From: Novosphingobium sp. ERN07 | GTDB lineage: Bacteria > Pseudomonadota > Alphaproteobacteria > Sphingomonadales > Sphingomonadaceae | Assembly: GCF_012641335.1 (NCBI RefSeq) | Contig: NZ_JABAID010000022.1 | Coordinates: forward strand, 1-56,458 | Length of the DNA: 56,458 nt | Direction: 5' to 3' | In this document: one piece after another, positions 1-8,581 of the stretch | How positions within the stretch are numbered: position 1 is the first letter of the stretch | Layout: each line of letters starts with the position of its first letter | Made by a program: the position numbers and the translations under genes | The notes under the pieces: model-generated | The model's input: the letters and a program-made list of their open reading frames with translations, nothing else | Database searches by the model: none | What the model was told of the DNA's origin: nothing

Positions 1-480
1 CTACTTGGCCCAGACCTCAACTTAGGCTCAGGCCGCCGATCACTTGCCAAGCCTCAAAACAAGCGCCACTCCCGCGCCAGCGGGTTCGTACTTGTCCCAG
101 CCCAAGTCTTTCCGCCTTTGCTACAGCCTGCTGAACGAAGGGCAGGAATCGATCACGACAAACTGATGCTCGAACGTCCGGAATCAAGGCGGCATACGCC
201 AGTCGCTGGCCGGTTTCGGAGCGGTCGCTCCAGACCAGACCTGATCGCTGAAATTGGCTGCGTTGAACAGCGAATCTAAGCGAACGCTTGCTGAGGGGAA
301 ACCGGAAGTTCAGCAAAGCGCCCCAATTTCGGTCATCGTGGCCCGCCTGCCGATGACCTGAAAGCGGACAGAGTTGCCAATTGGCCCGCGTAGCCGGGTC
401 TGGGACTAGGCGACCATTCGGATCGTGCTCAACGGATGACTCGTCATGGATGAAGCGGAAGTTCGACCGATCAGTCATAG
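1..480. repeat. Gene-free stretch with degenerate repeat copy A
   Basis: No convincing gene lies before 627. A block at about 312-385 resembles a block at 40296-40368 in the same orientation. Both contain a near-identical AATTTC(A/G)GTCAT core followed by AAAGCGGAC and a gap-matched tail. The similarity is clear but diverged. A 153-codon reverse-strand reading frame (17-478) crosses this block, but its translation shows no recognisable domain and I do not treat it as a gene. Confidence 0.45.
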
Positions 481-612
481 GCCCAAAACCAGTGTGTCTG
501 GCCTCGTCCCAGCGTGCAACAAAAATTGTGAGAATGATCGCAATGGTTTAGGCGGCAATCGCGATGGCCTTACACTTGCCAGTTCCGGCCCGCCTGCGTC
601 AGTCACCAGCGC

Positions 613-620
613 AGGAGGGT
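613..620 (+). promoter_or_regulatory. Ribosome binding site that sets the deacylase start
   Basis: AGGAGGGT lies 6 bases before the ATG at 627. It argues against the longer reading frame beginning at 564, because translation from 627 opens directly with a signal peptide. Confidence 0.7.
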
Positions 621-626
621 AATTCC

Positions 627-2141
627 ATGCGCGAAGTACTGCTGATGCTGGCTGTCGGTCTGTGTGCGAGTGTGTCGGTGCAGGCTTCGACGTTGGTCAC
701 CGGAGCCATGGTGATCGACGGCACCGGCGCGCCGGGGCGTGAAGCTGCCGTGCGAATTGACGGGGACCGTATCATTGCGATCGGCCCGCTCAAGCCGCGC
801 AAGGGCGAGACGGTGATCGATGGGCGCGGCCTTGTCCTTGCGCCCGGCTTCATCGATGCGCACAGCCACCATGACCGGGGCGACTATTCCGACCCTGCCA
901 TACCGCCGGTCGTGGCACAGGGCGTGACGACCATCGTCATCGGGCAGGACGGCGACAGCGACGCACCCTTTGCCGAAGTCGCCGCAAAATTCAGGATGCA
1001 TCCCGCCGCCATAAACGTTGCCAGCTACACCGGACATGGCCTGCTCCGCGAGCGAGTCATGGGCACGGATTACAAGCGGGACGCCACGCCTGCCGAAGTG
1101 ACGGCGATGCAAAAGCTGCTGGCAGCAGACATGGCAGCCGGCTCGCTCGGACTGTCCACCGGGCTAGAATACGATCCCGGTATCTATTCGGCACATGAAG
1201 AGGTGCTGATGTTGGCCCGCACGGCGGCAGCAGGCGGTGGGCGCTACATAAGCCACATGCGCAACGAAGATGTCACTTTCGAGGCCGCGCTCGACGAGTT
1301 GCTCGACATCGGCCGCAAGACCGGCATCCCGGTGCAGGTCTCGCACATCAAGCTTGGCGTGGTCGACAAGTGGGGCACCGCCAAGGATGTTCTGGCGAAG
1401 CTCGATGCGGCGCGCGCGCATGGCATCAAGGTGACGGCGGACGTCTATCCTTACGAATACTGGCAATCGACCTTGACCGTGCTGTTCCCCAAGCGCGATT
1501 ACACCGACATTGAGGCCGCCCGCTTTGCCCTGACCCATCTGACCACGCCACAGGGCATGCTGCTCGGTTTCTATGCGCCCGATCCCTCACTTGTCGGCAA
1601 AACGATTGCGGATGTGGCGGTGATGCGCGGCGAGGAGCCGGCGAAGACCTACCTCTGGTTGATCCAGACAGCCGAGGCTTGGCGCGCAGGCCACCCCGAA
1701 GGCGGGCGGGCGGAGGCGGTGATCGGCACCGCGATGGACCCGCGCGACGTCGCGGACTTCATCGCCTGGGACCACAGCGTGATCTGCTCGGACGGTGCCA
1801 TTGGCTCGCGTCACCCGCGCGGAGCGGGAGCCTTTGCCAAAATCCTGCGGCTCTACGTGCGCGAACAGAAGCGGCTGACGTTGGCCCAGGCGGTCCACAA
1901 GATGACTGGCCAGACCGCCGAACAACTCGGCATCGCCGGGCGCGGTTTGATCAAGCCCGGCTATAAGGCAGACCTCGTTCTGTTCGATCCCGAGCGGGTT
2001 GCGGACCGGGCGACCGTCGAGAATCCCGCCGCCCCGGCCGAGGGCGTGGTGCTGGTCATAGTCAACGGCACAGTTGTCGCGCGCGATGGCAAGCCGACCG
2101 GTGCCAATCCCGGACAGTTCCTGCAGCGTGGGGCAAAGTGA
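627..2141 (+). CDS. N-acyl-D-amino-acid deacylase (D-aminoacylase, amidohydrolase superfamily), exported
   Basis: Predicted to hydrolyse N-acyl-D-amino acids to the free D-amino acid and a carboxylate. The 504-residue product opens with a Sec-type signal peptide (about residues 1-20, ending SVQA). Then come the amidohydrolase metal motif DAHSHHD near residue 80, ISHMRNED and VSHIKLG in the barrel, SDGAIGSRHPRG, and the closing GLIKPGYKADLVLFDP strand typical of D-aminoacylases. The stop overlaps the start region of an alanine racemase, so both probably work together on D-amino acids in the periplasm. A dipeptidase or D-glutamate deacylase specificity is possible; the family is secure. Confidence 0.9.
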   Translation: MREVLLMLAVGLCASVSVQASTLVTGAMVIDGTGAPGREAAVRIDGDRIIAIGPLKPRKGETVIDGRGLVLAPGFIDAHSHHDRGDYSDPAIPPVVAQGVTTIVIGQDGDSDAPFAEVAAKFRMHPAAINVASYTGHGLLRERVMGTDYKRDATPAEVTAMQKLLAADMAAGSLGLSTGLEYDPGIYSAHEEVLMLARTAAAGGGRYISHMRNEDVTFEAALDELLDIGRKTGIPVQVSHIKLGVVDKWGTAKDVLAKLDAARAHGIKVTADVYPYEYWQSTLTVLFPKRDYTDIEAARFALTHLTTPQGMLLGFYAPDPSLVGKTIADVAVMRGEEPAKTYLWLIQTAEAWRAGHPEGGRAEAVIGTAMDPRDVADFIAWDHSVICSDGAIGSRHPRGAGAFAKILRLYVREQKRLTLAQAVHKMTGQTAEQLGIAGRGLIKPGYKADLVLFDPERVADRATVENPAAPAEGVVLVIVNGTVVARDGKPTGANPGQFLQRGAK

Positions 2142-2143
2142 CA

Positions 2144-3433
2144 ATGCAGCGTCGGCGTTTTATGCAGGCGGGTGGCGGTGCTCTTGTTGCGATAGCGGCG
2201 CAGGCTGCCGCCGCGCCGGTCCTCTCGCCCGACAATTTCGGCCTAACTGCTCGGTCGGCATCCCGCCGCAACGGCTGGATCGAGGTCGACGCCCAGGCAT
2301 TCGAGGCGAACGTGCTCGCTGTGCGACAACTTCTGGGGCCTGTCGGCCTCTGCGCGGTGATGAAGGCCGATGCCTATGGCAATGGCATCGCGTTACTGAT
2401 GCCTTCGATCCGCAAGCTGGGCATCACAGAAGTGGCCATCACCGCCAACGACGAGGCTCGGGTGGCACGGGCGCTGGGGTATCGCGGACGTCTTTTGCGC
2501 ATCCGCGCCGCCGCACCCGTGGAAATGGAAGACGGCCTCACCTTCGGGATCGAGGAGATCATCGCCAACGCCGACGCGGCACAGCGCCTAGCCTTGATGT
2601 GGCGCAAGCGCGGAGGCCGCAAGCCTTTGCCGGTGCAACTCGCGCTCAATTCCGGCGGCATGTCGCGCAACGGGCTGGAGCTGTCGTGCTCGTGGGGCAA
2701 GGCCGATGCCCGTGCGTTGCTCGGCATCGGAGGCCTTTCTGTTTGCGGCGTGATGACCCATTACCCGAGCGAGGCGGCCGATGACATCCTCGCCCAGCTC
2801 GCTCGCTTTGAAGCGGATATTGCCTGGCTGCAGGCCGAAGGGCTACTCGGCAAAGACGCCGTCCGGCACACTGCAAACTCGTTTGCCACGCTTGAGCACC
2901 CGACAACGCGGCTCGACATGGTGCGGGTCGGCGGGCTGCTCTATGGCGATCCCGGCAGCGTTAAGACCGACGCTTTTGCACCGACGATAACGATTAAGTC
3001 ACGCGTGGCGGCAGTGAACCATTTTCCCGCCGGACAGACGGTCAATTACGACCGCACCTACCGGCTTGAGCGCGAAAGCTGGCTTGCCAACATTCCGATG
3101 GGCTATTCGGACGGATACCGCCGCGCCTTCAGTCATGCCAATCGCCCGGAGTTTGCCAGCGAGGTAGCAAACCAGACCGAGGTGTTGATCGGCGGACGGC
3201 GCTTTCCGCTGGTCGGCAGGGTAACGATGAACACGCTGCTGGCCGACGTAACCGGCTTTCAGGATGCGATTGCCCTCGGAGACGAGGTCGTGCTGTTCGG
3301 TGCCCAAGGGCTTGAGCGGATCACTCAGGGTGAGTTTGAACGCAACAGCGCGTCTTATGGCCCCGAAATTCTCTCAGTGCTCGGCGCTACTTTGCCACGC
3401 GTGTTGGCGTCGCAAGGGAAGGCACGAGCTTGA
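2144..3433 (+). CDS. alr: Tat-exported alanine racemase
   Basis: PLP-dependent racemase interconverting L- and D-alanine (or another small amino acid). The N-terminus MQRRRFMQAGGGALVAIA is a twin-arginine signal, so the enzyme should act in the periplasm, unlike housekeeping Alr. The PLP lysine sits in VMKADAYGNG (near residue 74) and the opposing catalytic tyrosine in MGYSDGY (about residue 320). VGRVTMNTLLADVT and LGDEVVLFG mark the C-terminal domain. Length is 429 residues including the signal. A GTG at 2138 overlapping the deacylase stop is an alternative start. Broad-specificity racemases are often exported, so the substrate may not be alanine. Confidence 0.9.
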   Translation: MQRRRFMQAGGGALVAIAAQAAAAPVLSPDNFGLTARSASRRNGWIEVDAQAFEANVLAVRQLLGPVGLCAVMKADAYGNGIALLMPSIRKLGITEVAITANDEARVARALGYRGRLLRIRAAAPVEMEDGLTFGIEEIIANADAAQRLALMWRKRGGRKPLPVQLALNSGGMSRNGLELSCSWGKADARALLGIGGLSVCGVMTHYPSEAADDILAQLARFEADIAWLQAEGLLGKDAVRHTANSFATLEHPTTRLDMVRVGGLLYGDPGSVKTDAFAPTITIKSRVAAVNHFPAGQTVNYDRTYRLERESWLANIPMGYSDGYRRAFSHANRPEFASEVANQTEVLIGGRRFPLVGRVTMNTLLADVTGFQDAIALGDEVVLFGAQGLERITQGEFERNSASYGPEILSVLGATLPRVLASQGKARA

Positions 3434-3815
3434 AAGGAGGGGCCTGTCAAGGGCACCCGGTCTGCCGCCGGATGTCCTGATATACGCGATCAGCAGGAGG
3501 TTTCACTGACGATTTTCCAAGGTGCATTGGAGCTATGTCGTAGAGACGAAGAAACGTAGATGCCGAATCAATCTGTCTGGAGTAGTGCGTCAAAAGGACG
3601 AAGCGAACGTCGCAATCTGGTCGAGGATTCCCGTTGCCTAGGCCACATTGGAGGGCCGCTATCCACATCTTGCCGCCAAGAACCCGCCATTCGGCCTCCA
3701 GCCCTGTTGCGGTCATGATTCCGGTCCGACGGACCGCTCGCTGAGCGTCAGCTTTCGGCGATGGACGTACCGTTGACCCGTCGCGAGTGAATTGCTCGTT
3801 TTTCTCAAAACCTCG
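3434..3815. other. Non-coding stretch between alanine racemase and the insertion sequence
   Basis: About 380 bases without a credible gene. The reverse reading frame at 3447-3716 has no recognisable motif. The region forms the left flank of the IS3-family element and may be remnant DNA; nothing further can be assigned. Confidence 0.4.
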
Positions 3816-3895
3816 TGATCTGATCCCGGAAAACTGGATCGTTTCGAGTTAGAGTTTTTCGCCGTACTCTCCCTGGCTGGGAGGAGCGAAAGACG

Positions 3896-4162
3896 ATGAA
3901 GGCATCGAGGTTTTCTGACGCCCAGAAGGCGTTCATCCTGAAGCAGGGCGCGGACGGCGTTCCAGTTGCGGACATCTGCCGCAGGGCCGGGATCAGCCAG
4001 GCGACGTACTTCAACTGGAAGAAGAAATACGACGGCATGCTTCCACCGGATATGCGCCGGTTGAAGCAGCTCGAGGACGAGAACGGTAAGCTGCGCAAGC
4101 TCGTGGCGGATGTCTCGCTCGACAAGGAGATGCTGCAGGATGTCATCCGCCGAAAATTGTAA
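3896..4162 (+). CDS. IS3-family transposase OrfA (helix-turn-helix subunit)
   Basis: 88 residues with a helix-turn-helix around AFILKQGADG...VADICRRAGIS, then ATYFNWKKKY and a leucine-zipper-like tail (LKQLEDENGKLRKLVADVSL), the classic IS407-group OrfA plan. It binds the element ends and becomes the N-terminal part of the full transposase by frameshifting. The frame ends CGA AAA TTG TAA at about 4151-4162. That A-rich run is the likely site of the -1 shift into the orfB frame. Confidence 0.92.
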   Translation: MKASRFSDAQKAFILKQGADGVPVADICRRAGISQATYFNWKKKYDGMLPPDMRRLKQLEDENGKLRKLVADVSLDKEMLQDVIRRKL

Positions 4163-4185
4163 GGCCTGCTCGTAAACGCGAGCTG

Positions 4186-4998
4186 GTGAACGGGGTTCGC
4201 AGTGACTGGGGCGTGTCTATCCGCCGGGCTTGCCGGATTCTGGAGATGGACACCTCGACCTATCACTACAAATCCCGCCGCCGCGAGCAGGCCGGCATCG
4301 AAGCCCGCATCCGTGAGATCTGCGAGACCCGCGTCCGCTATGGGTATCGCCGCCTCCACGTTCTTCTTCGCCGTGAGGGCTGGGAGATCAACATGAAGCG
4401 AACGCACAGGATTTACAACGAGTTGGGCCTCCAACTCCGCAACAAGACACCGAAGCGCAGGGTGAAGGCAAAGCTGAGGGAAGACCGCTGCGCGGCCTCG
4501 CGCGTGAATGATGTTTGGGCCATGGACTTCGTCCATGACCAGCTGGCTACCGGCCGGAAGATCCGGGTCCTGACGGTCGTGGACACGTTCTCACGCTTCT
4601 CGCCGGTGCTCGATCCACGGTTCAGCTACCGCGGTGAGGACGTCGTCCAGACCCTTCAGGCGACCTGCGCCGTGGTTGGCTATCCAAAGTCGATCCGGGT
4701 CGACCAGGGCTCCGAGTTCGTCAGCCGGGACCTCGACCTGTGGGCGTACATCAACGGGGTGACGCTGGACTTCTCCCGGCCCGGCAAGCCCACGGATAAT
4801 GCCTACATCGAAGCGTTCAACGGGCGCTTCCGGGCCGAGTGCCTGAACACCCACTGGTTCCTGACACTTGCAGATGCCCGCGAAAAGTTGGAGGAGTGGC
4901 GCAGATACTACAACGAGGATCGGCCACACGGTGCCATTGACAACAAGCCCCCGATCACGCTGATAGATCCCGGTGACGCACCCAGCCCGTCACCGTGA
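4186..4998 (+). CDS. IS3-family transposase OrfB (DDE integrase domain)
   Basis: The 270-residue reading frame from the GTG at 4186 carries the DDE catalytic core: first Asp in WAMDFVHD, second Asp in IRVDQGSEF, Glu in NAYIEAFNGRF, plus the HTH_21 region RRACRILEMD near its start. The frame stays open upstream through P-K-I-V-R-P-A-R-K-R-E-L to the AAAA run shared with orfA, so a -1 shift there gives an OrfAB fusion transposase. The stop lies 52 bases inside the right inverted repeat end. Confidence 0.92.
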   Translation: MNGVRSDWGVSIRRACRILEMDTSTYHYKSRRREQAGIEARIREICETRVRYGYRRLHVLLRREGWEINMKRTHRIYNELGLQLRNKTPKRRVKAKLREDRCAASRVNDVWAMDFVHDQLATGRKIRVLTVVDTFSRFSPVLDPRFSYRGEDVVQTLQATCAVVGYPKSIRVDQGSEFVSRDLDLWAYINGVTLDFSRPGKPTDNAYIEAFNGRFRAECLNTHWFLTLADAREKLEEWRRYYNEDRPHGAIDNKPPITLIDPGDAPSPSP

Positions 4999-5050
4999 CC
5001 CTGGCCGGGAAACTCCAACCCGGAGTGGTCCAGAGAATGGTGTCGGATCA

Positions 5051-5355
5051 CCAGCCCGACCTCCTGCAGACGCCAGACCAGGTCGGCAATGTTCCGTTAA
5101 TGGCGCAACGCCAGATCTCTCAGGCTCTGGGGCAGATCCAAGCCTTCAAATTGTTCCATCATGGGTTGCGTTCCCGGCCGTGTGTCTTTGAAAAATTCCC
5201 TGCGTCTGAAAGGTTTAAGGATGTCTGAAGCTTTCGAGACATCTGCGTTCAAGAAGGCGGACGGCGAGAAAGGCGTTCAAGGCGGGCGTTTTTGCGATGC
5301 CGAAACCGCAGTATCGATTGCCATGTCGCAGAGTTCGCCATAAGAACTGGTCGAT
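5051..5355. other. Non-coding right flank of the insertion sequence
   Basis: About 300 bases between the IS right end and the operator of the CoA-transferase operon. Short reading frames on both strands lack recognisable domains. It probably belonged to a locus interrupted by the insertion; no gene is supported. Confidence 0.4.
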
Positions 5356-5367
5356 TAATGATCATTA

Positions 5368-5384
5368 TGAGCGATAATCGCTCA
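5368..5384. promoter_or_regulatory. Perfect 17-bp palindromic operator before the CoA-transferase operon
   Basis: TGAGCGATAATCGCTCA is a perfect odd-centred palindrome ending only 11 bases before the start codon at 5396, a position expected for a repressor. A second palindrome, TAATGATCATTA, adjoins it at 5356-5367. The same 17-bp pattern recurs at several promoters of the island. Confidence 0.7.
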
Positions 5385-5395
5385 ATGAGGTGCGC

Positions 5396-6106
5396 GTGAC
5401 CAGCAAGATCTATTCCGACCCTGGCGCGGCGCTTGCCGGGCTGTTGCACGATGGCATGACCATAATGTCCGGAGGTTTCGGTCTATCCGGCAATCCGGAA
5501 AGCCTGATTCCCGAAATCCGCAAGGCGCGCGTGAAAGACCTCACCGTCATATCGAACAATGCCGGTGCTGAAGGATTTGGTTTGTGGATGCTGCTGGAAA
5601 CGCGGCAGATCAGCCGTATGATCGCGTCCTACGTGGGCGAGAACAAGTTGTTCGAGCAACAGTACCTGTCAGGTGAGCTGGAACTGGAGCTGACCCCGCA
5701 AGGTACGCTGGCAGAACGCATCCGCGCGGGCGGGGCGGGCATTCCTGCATTCTATACCAGAACCGGTGTCGGCACCGTGGTGGCCGAAGGCAAGCCGACC
5801 GAGGTGCTCGAGGGCGAGGAGTACGTTCGCGAAACTTGGCTGCGCGCCGACCTTTCGATCATAAAGGCCTGGCGGGCCGATCCCGAGGGCAATCTCATGT
5901 TCCGCAAGACCGCGCGCAATTTCAACCCTAACATGGCGACCGCAGGCAAGGTCACCGTAGTGGAGGTGGAGGAGATCGTCCCCGCCGGCACATTGGATCC
6001 CGACTGCATCCACACGCCGGGCATCTATGTCGACCGCATCGTGCTTTCCACCATCAACGAAAAGCGCATCGAAAAGCTGACGACGCGCGCGAAGGCGGTG
6101 GCGTGA
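5396..6106 (+). CDS. 3-oxoacid CoA-transferase, subunit A (PcaI/ScoA type)
   Basis: Transfers CoA from succinyl-CoA to a 3-oxoacid (3-oxoadipate or acetoacetate) together with the next gene product. The 236 residues show the subunit A signatures MSGGFGLSGNPE, ISNNAGAEGFGL, RIRAGGAGIPAFYTRTGVGT and KAWRADPEGNLMFRKTARNFNP. GTG at 5396 is preferred over GTG at 5390 because the GAGG at 5387-5390 then has proper spacing. The stop overlaps the subunit B start (ATGA). With the following thiolase it forms a pcaIJF-like trio, consistent with the PcaR-type regulator nearby. Acetoacetate specificity cannot be excluded. Confidence 0.92.
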   Translation: MTSKIYSDPGAALAGLLHDGMTIMSGGFGLSGNPESLIPEIRKARVKDLTVISNNAGAEGFGLWMLLETRQISRMIASYVGENKLFEQQYLSGELELELTPQGTLAERIRAGGAGIPAFYTRTGVGTVVAEGKPTEVLEGEEYVRETWLRADLSIIKAWRADPEGNLMFRKTARNFNPNMATAGKVTVVEVEEIVPAGTLDPDCIHTPGIYVDRIVLSTINEKRIEKLTTRAKAVA

Positions 6107-6756
6107 TGGCCTGGACCCGCGATGAAATGGCTGCCCGCGCAGCGCGGGAACTGCGCGACGGGTTCTACGTGAACCTCGGCATCGGCATTCCCACGCTGGT
6201 GGCGAACTACGTGCCAAGCGGCATCGAGGTGACGCTCCAGTCCGAAAACGGGATGTTGGGCATCGGTCCGTTTCCGTTCGAGGGCGAGGCGGACCCTGAC
6301 CTCATCAACGCGGGCAAGCAGACGGTGACAGCGCTGCCGACATCCAGCTTCTTTTCCTCGGCCGACAGCTTCGCGATGATCCGGGGCGGCCATATCGACA
6401 TGGCCGTGCTCGGGGCAATGGAAGTTGCCGCCAATGGCGATCTGGCCAACTGGACTATCCCCGGAAAGATGGTGAAGGGCATGGGCGGTGCCATGGATCT
6501 TGTTGCGGGAGTGAAGCGCATCGTGGTGGTGATGGACCACTGCGCAAAGGACGGCAGCCCCAAGATCCTGGAGCGTTGCACCCTGCCGCTGACCGGAAAG
6601 GGTGTGGTCGATCTGGTGATTACCGATCTCGCGGTGATCGCGGTCGATCGTCAGGGCGGCGGGTTGACCCTGCTGGAATGCGCACCGGGCGTTGCCGCTG
6701 ACGAGGTAGTGGCGCGCACCGGCGCTCCGTTGCGCATCGTGGAGGCCCGATCATGA
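6106..6756 (+). CDS. 3-oxoacid CoA-transferase, subunit B (PcaJ/ScoB type)
   Basis: Carries the catalytic glutamate in the family motif QSENGMLGIGP, plus NLGIGIPTLVANY near the N-terminus, HIDMAVLGAMEV and GMGGAMDLVAGVKRIVV. The 216-residue length is normal. It starts at the ATG overlapping the subunit A stop and overlaps the thiolase start by 4 bases, so the three genes are translationally coupled. It forms the active heteromer with subunit A and acts in the last steps of ring or side-chain catabolism. Confidence 0.92.
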   Translation: MAWTRDEMAARAARELRDGFYVNLGIGIPTLVANYVPSGIEVTLQSENGMLGIGPFPFEGEADPDLINAGKQTVTALPTSSFFSSADSFAMIRGGHIDMAVLGAMEVAANGDLANWTIPGKMVKGMGGAMDLVAGVKRIVVVMDHCAKDGSPKILERCTLPLTGKGVVDLVITDLAVIAVDRQGGGLTLLECAPGVAADEVVARTGAPLRIVEARS

Positions 6757-7955
6757 GCGCGGCATTCGTCTGCGATGCCGTCCGCACCCCCATCGGGCGC
6801 CTGAACGGCAGCCTGTCCACAGTGCGGGCCGACGATCTGGCCGCGCTGCCGCTGCGAGCGCTCATGGAGCGGAATGCAGGCGTGGACTGGGCGGCAGTGG
6901 ACGACGTGATCCTGGGCTGCGCCAACCAGGCGGGCGAGGACAACCGCAATCTCGCGCGCATGGCTGCGCTGCTGGCGGGCCTGCCCACCGAAGTGCCCGG
7001 CGTAACAGTCAACCGGCTGTGCGGATCAGGCCTCAATGCCGTGGGCATTGCCGCACAGGCGATCCGCGCCGGTGATGCCGACCTGATCGTGGCTGGCGGG
7101 GCAGAGAGCATGACCCGCGCGCCCTATGTACTGGGCAAGGCCGGTGCTGCATTCGGCCGCGACCAGAAGATCGAGGACACGACGCTGGGCTGGCGCTTCG
7201 TCAACCCCGCAATGAAGGCGGTCCATGGCGTGGATACCATGCCGCAAACCGCCGAGAACGTCGCCGCCGAATGGGGCGTTTCGCGTGAGGCGCAGGATGC
7301 CTTTGCGCTGGCCTCGCAGGAAAAGGCTGCGCAGGCGCAGGCATCTGGCCGTTTCGCGTCCGAGATCGTGCCCGTGGCCATCGCGCAGAAGAAGGGTGAA
7401 CCACTGCTGTTCGCCGCTGACGAGCACCTGCGCGCCACGACGCTCGACATGCTTGCCGCACTCAAGCCGGTTGTGCGCGCCGATGGAACGATCACGGCGG
7501 GCAACGCCTCTGGCCTGAACGACGGCGCTGCGGCGATGATCGTTGCAAGCGAGCGGGCCGCACGCGCGCACGGACTGACGCCGCGAGCGCGCTTGGTGGG
7601 CATGGCTTCGGCTGGCGTGGCTCCGCGCGTGATGGGCATCGGCCCGGTCGACGCCGCGCGCCGCCTGTTTGCGCGGACCGGCCTGTCGATGGCGGACATG
7701 GACGTGATAGAACTGAACGAGGCTTTCGCCGCGCAGGCCATCGCAAGTCTGCGCGATCTCGCGGTCGATCCTTCCGATCCGCGCGTCAACCCCAATGGCG
7801 GTGCCATTGCGCTTGGCCACCCGCTGGGCATGAGCGGCGCGCGCCTTGCACAGACGGCGGTGGAAGAACTGCACCGCTCCGCGGGCCGCTATGCGCTGGC
7901 GTTCATGTGTGTCGGGGTGGGGCAGGGAATTGCCGCGATCTTCGAACGGGTCTGA
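6753..7955 (+). CDS. Acetyl-CoA acyltransferase, beta-ketoadipyl-CoA thiolase-like (PcaF type)
   Basis: Cleaves a 3-oxoacyl-CoA with CoA to acetyl-CoA and a shortened acyl-CoA; in the beta-ketoadipate pathway the products are succinyl-CoA and acetyl-CoA. The 400 residues contain the acylation cysteine in NRLCGSGLNAVG (about residue 90), the histidine in GGAIALGHPLGMSGAR and the second cysteine in MCVGVGQG. GWRFVNPAM and MPQTAENVAAEW are typical of the PcaF/PaaJ branch. It overlaps subunit B by 4 bases and ends 6 bases from the convergent TetR gene. Exact substrate is inferred. Confidence 0.92.
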   Translation: MSAAFVCDAVRTPIGRLNGSLSTVRADDLAALPLRALMERNAGVDWAAVDDVILGCANQAGEDNRNLARMAALLAGLPTEVPGVTVNRLCGSGLNAVGIAAQAIRAGDADLIVAGGAESMTRAPYVLGKAGAAFGRDQKIEDTTLGWRFVNPAMKAVHGVDTMPQTAENVAAEWGVSREAQDAFALASQEKAAQAQASGRFASEIVPVAIAQKKGEPLLFAADEHLRATTLDMLAALKPVVRADGTITAGNASGLNDGAAAMIVASERAARAHGLTPRARLVGMASAGVAPRVMGIGPVDAARRLFARTGLSMADMDVIELNEAFAAQAIASLRDLAVDPSDPRVNPNGGAIALGHPLGMSGARLAQTAVEELHRSAGRYALAFMCVGVGQGIAAIFERV

Positions 7956-7961
7956 CCGCGT

Positions 7962-8573
7962 TCAGCCGCCGCTCGGCCTTTGCAAAAGCGGAGCGACGGT
8001 GAAGCGGCTTATCAATCGGCGCAGGTCCGGCTCGCCAAGCCCGCCTTCGGCAAGGCGGACCTGCAGCACGGATTGCATCATCAGCAGCCAGCCCACGATC
8101 TCGTCCAGCGTGATGTCCTCGGCCAGATGCCCGGCTTCGCGGGCGCGCTCCATCAGTTCGTGCCAGTAGCTGACATTGAGCTGGTAAGCGCGGCTGCGCG
8201 GGTTGGTCACCACGGCCTGAAGCGTGGGTGAACCCACGATCTGGCGCAGATATGGATTGCGGTTGCCTTCGGTGATGATGACGAACAGCGCCTCGGAAAC
8301 CAGGCTGGCGAAATCGTCGGCCTTGCCGACGCGCTTGCGCACCACCTGGTTGATGCTGACTGCTTCGCGACAGCAGACGGCGTCCAGCAGGTCATCCTTG
8401 CCAGCGAAGTGACGATAGACCGACTGCCTCGAAACCTTGGCGGTGCGGGCAACGTCGTCCATTGTCGTCTTGCCCACGCCAAAACGTTCGAAGCAGGCGA
8501 ATGCCGCGTCGAGGATGCGTTGCTCGATCGTGGTGGTCGCTTCGGGCGCGGCGTGGCTGCGGGTGGATGTCAT
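7962..8573 (-). CDS. TetR-family transcriptional regulator
   Basis: 203 residues. The N-terminal helix-turn-helix is clear: RILDAAFACFERFGVGKTTM, DDVARTAKVSRQSVYRHF, then KDDLLDAV. The C-terminal ligand domain is unassigned. It lies 8 bases downstream of a second TetR gene on the same strand, with a good ribosome site (AAGGAAAGG), so the two are cotranscribed. Its target is probably the divergent P450 operon or itself. The ligand cannot be read from sequence. Confidence 0.9.
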   Translation of the reverse strand: MTSTRSHAAPEATTTIEQRILDAAFACFERFGVGKTTMDDVARTAKVSRQSVYRHFAGKDDLLDAVCCREAVSINQVVRKRVGKADDFASLVSEALFVIITEGNRNPYLRQIVGSPTLQAVVTNPRSRAYQLNVSYWHELMERAREAGHLAEDITLDEIVGWLLMMQSVLQVRLAEGGLGEPDLRRLISRFTVAPLLQRPSGG

Positions 8574-8581
8574 GCCTTTCC

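Larger units (their letters stand above)
3816..5050 (+). mobile_element. IS3-family (IS407-like) insertion sequence
   Basis: An orfA/orfB pair is enclosed by imperfect inverted repeats. The left end reads TGATCTGA from 3816, with CTGGATC and GAGTTAGAGTTT further in. The reverse complement of the right end reads TGATCCGA from 5050, with CTGGACC and GGGTTGGAGTTT further in, offset by one base. At about 1.24 kb the element has the usual size. No target-site duplication is visible (left flank CCTCG, right flank CCAGC), so exact ends are approximate or the flanks have been rearranged. Both reading frames are intact, so the element may still be active. Confidence 0.8.

Noticed and set aside
17..478. 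153-codon reverse reading frame at the window start
   Set aside because: No recognisable domain, no ribosome site, and it overlaps the repeat block.
3805..4536. 243-codon reverse frame opposite the IS3 genes
   Set aside because: Lies antisense to well-supported transposase orfA/orfB.
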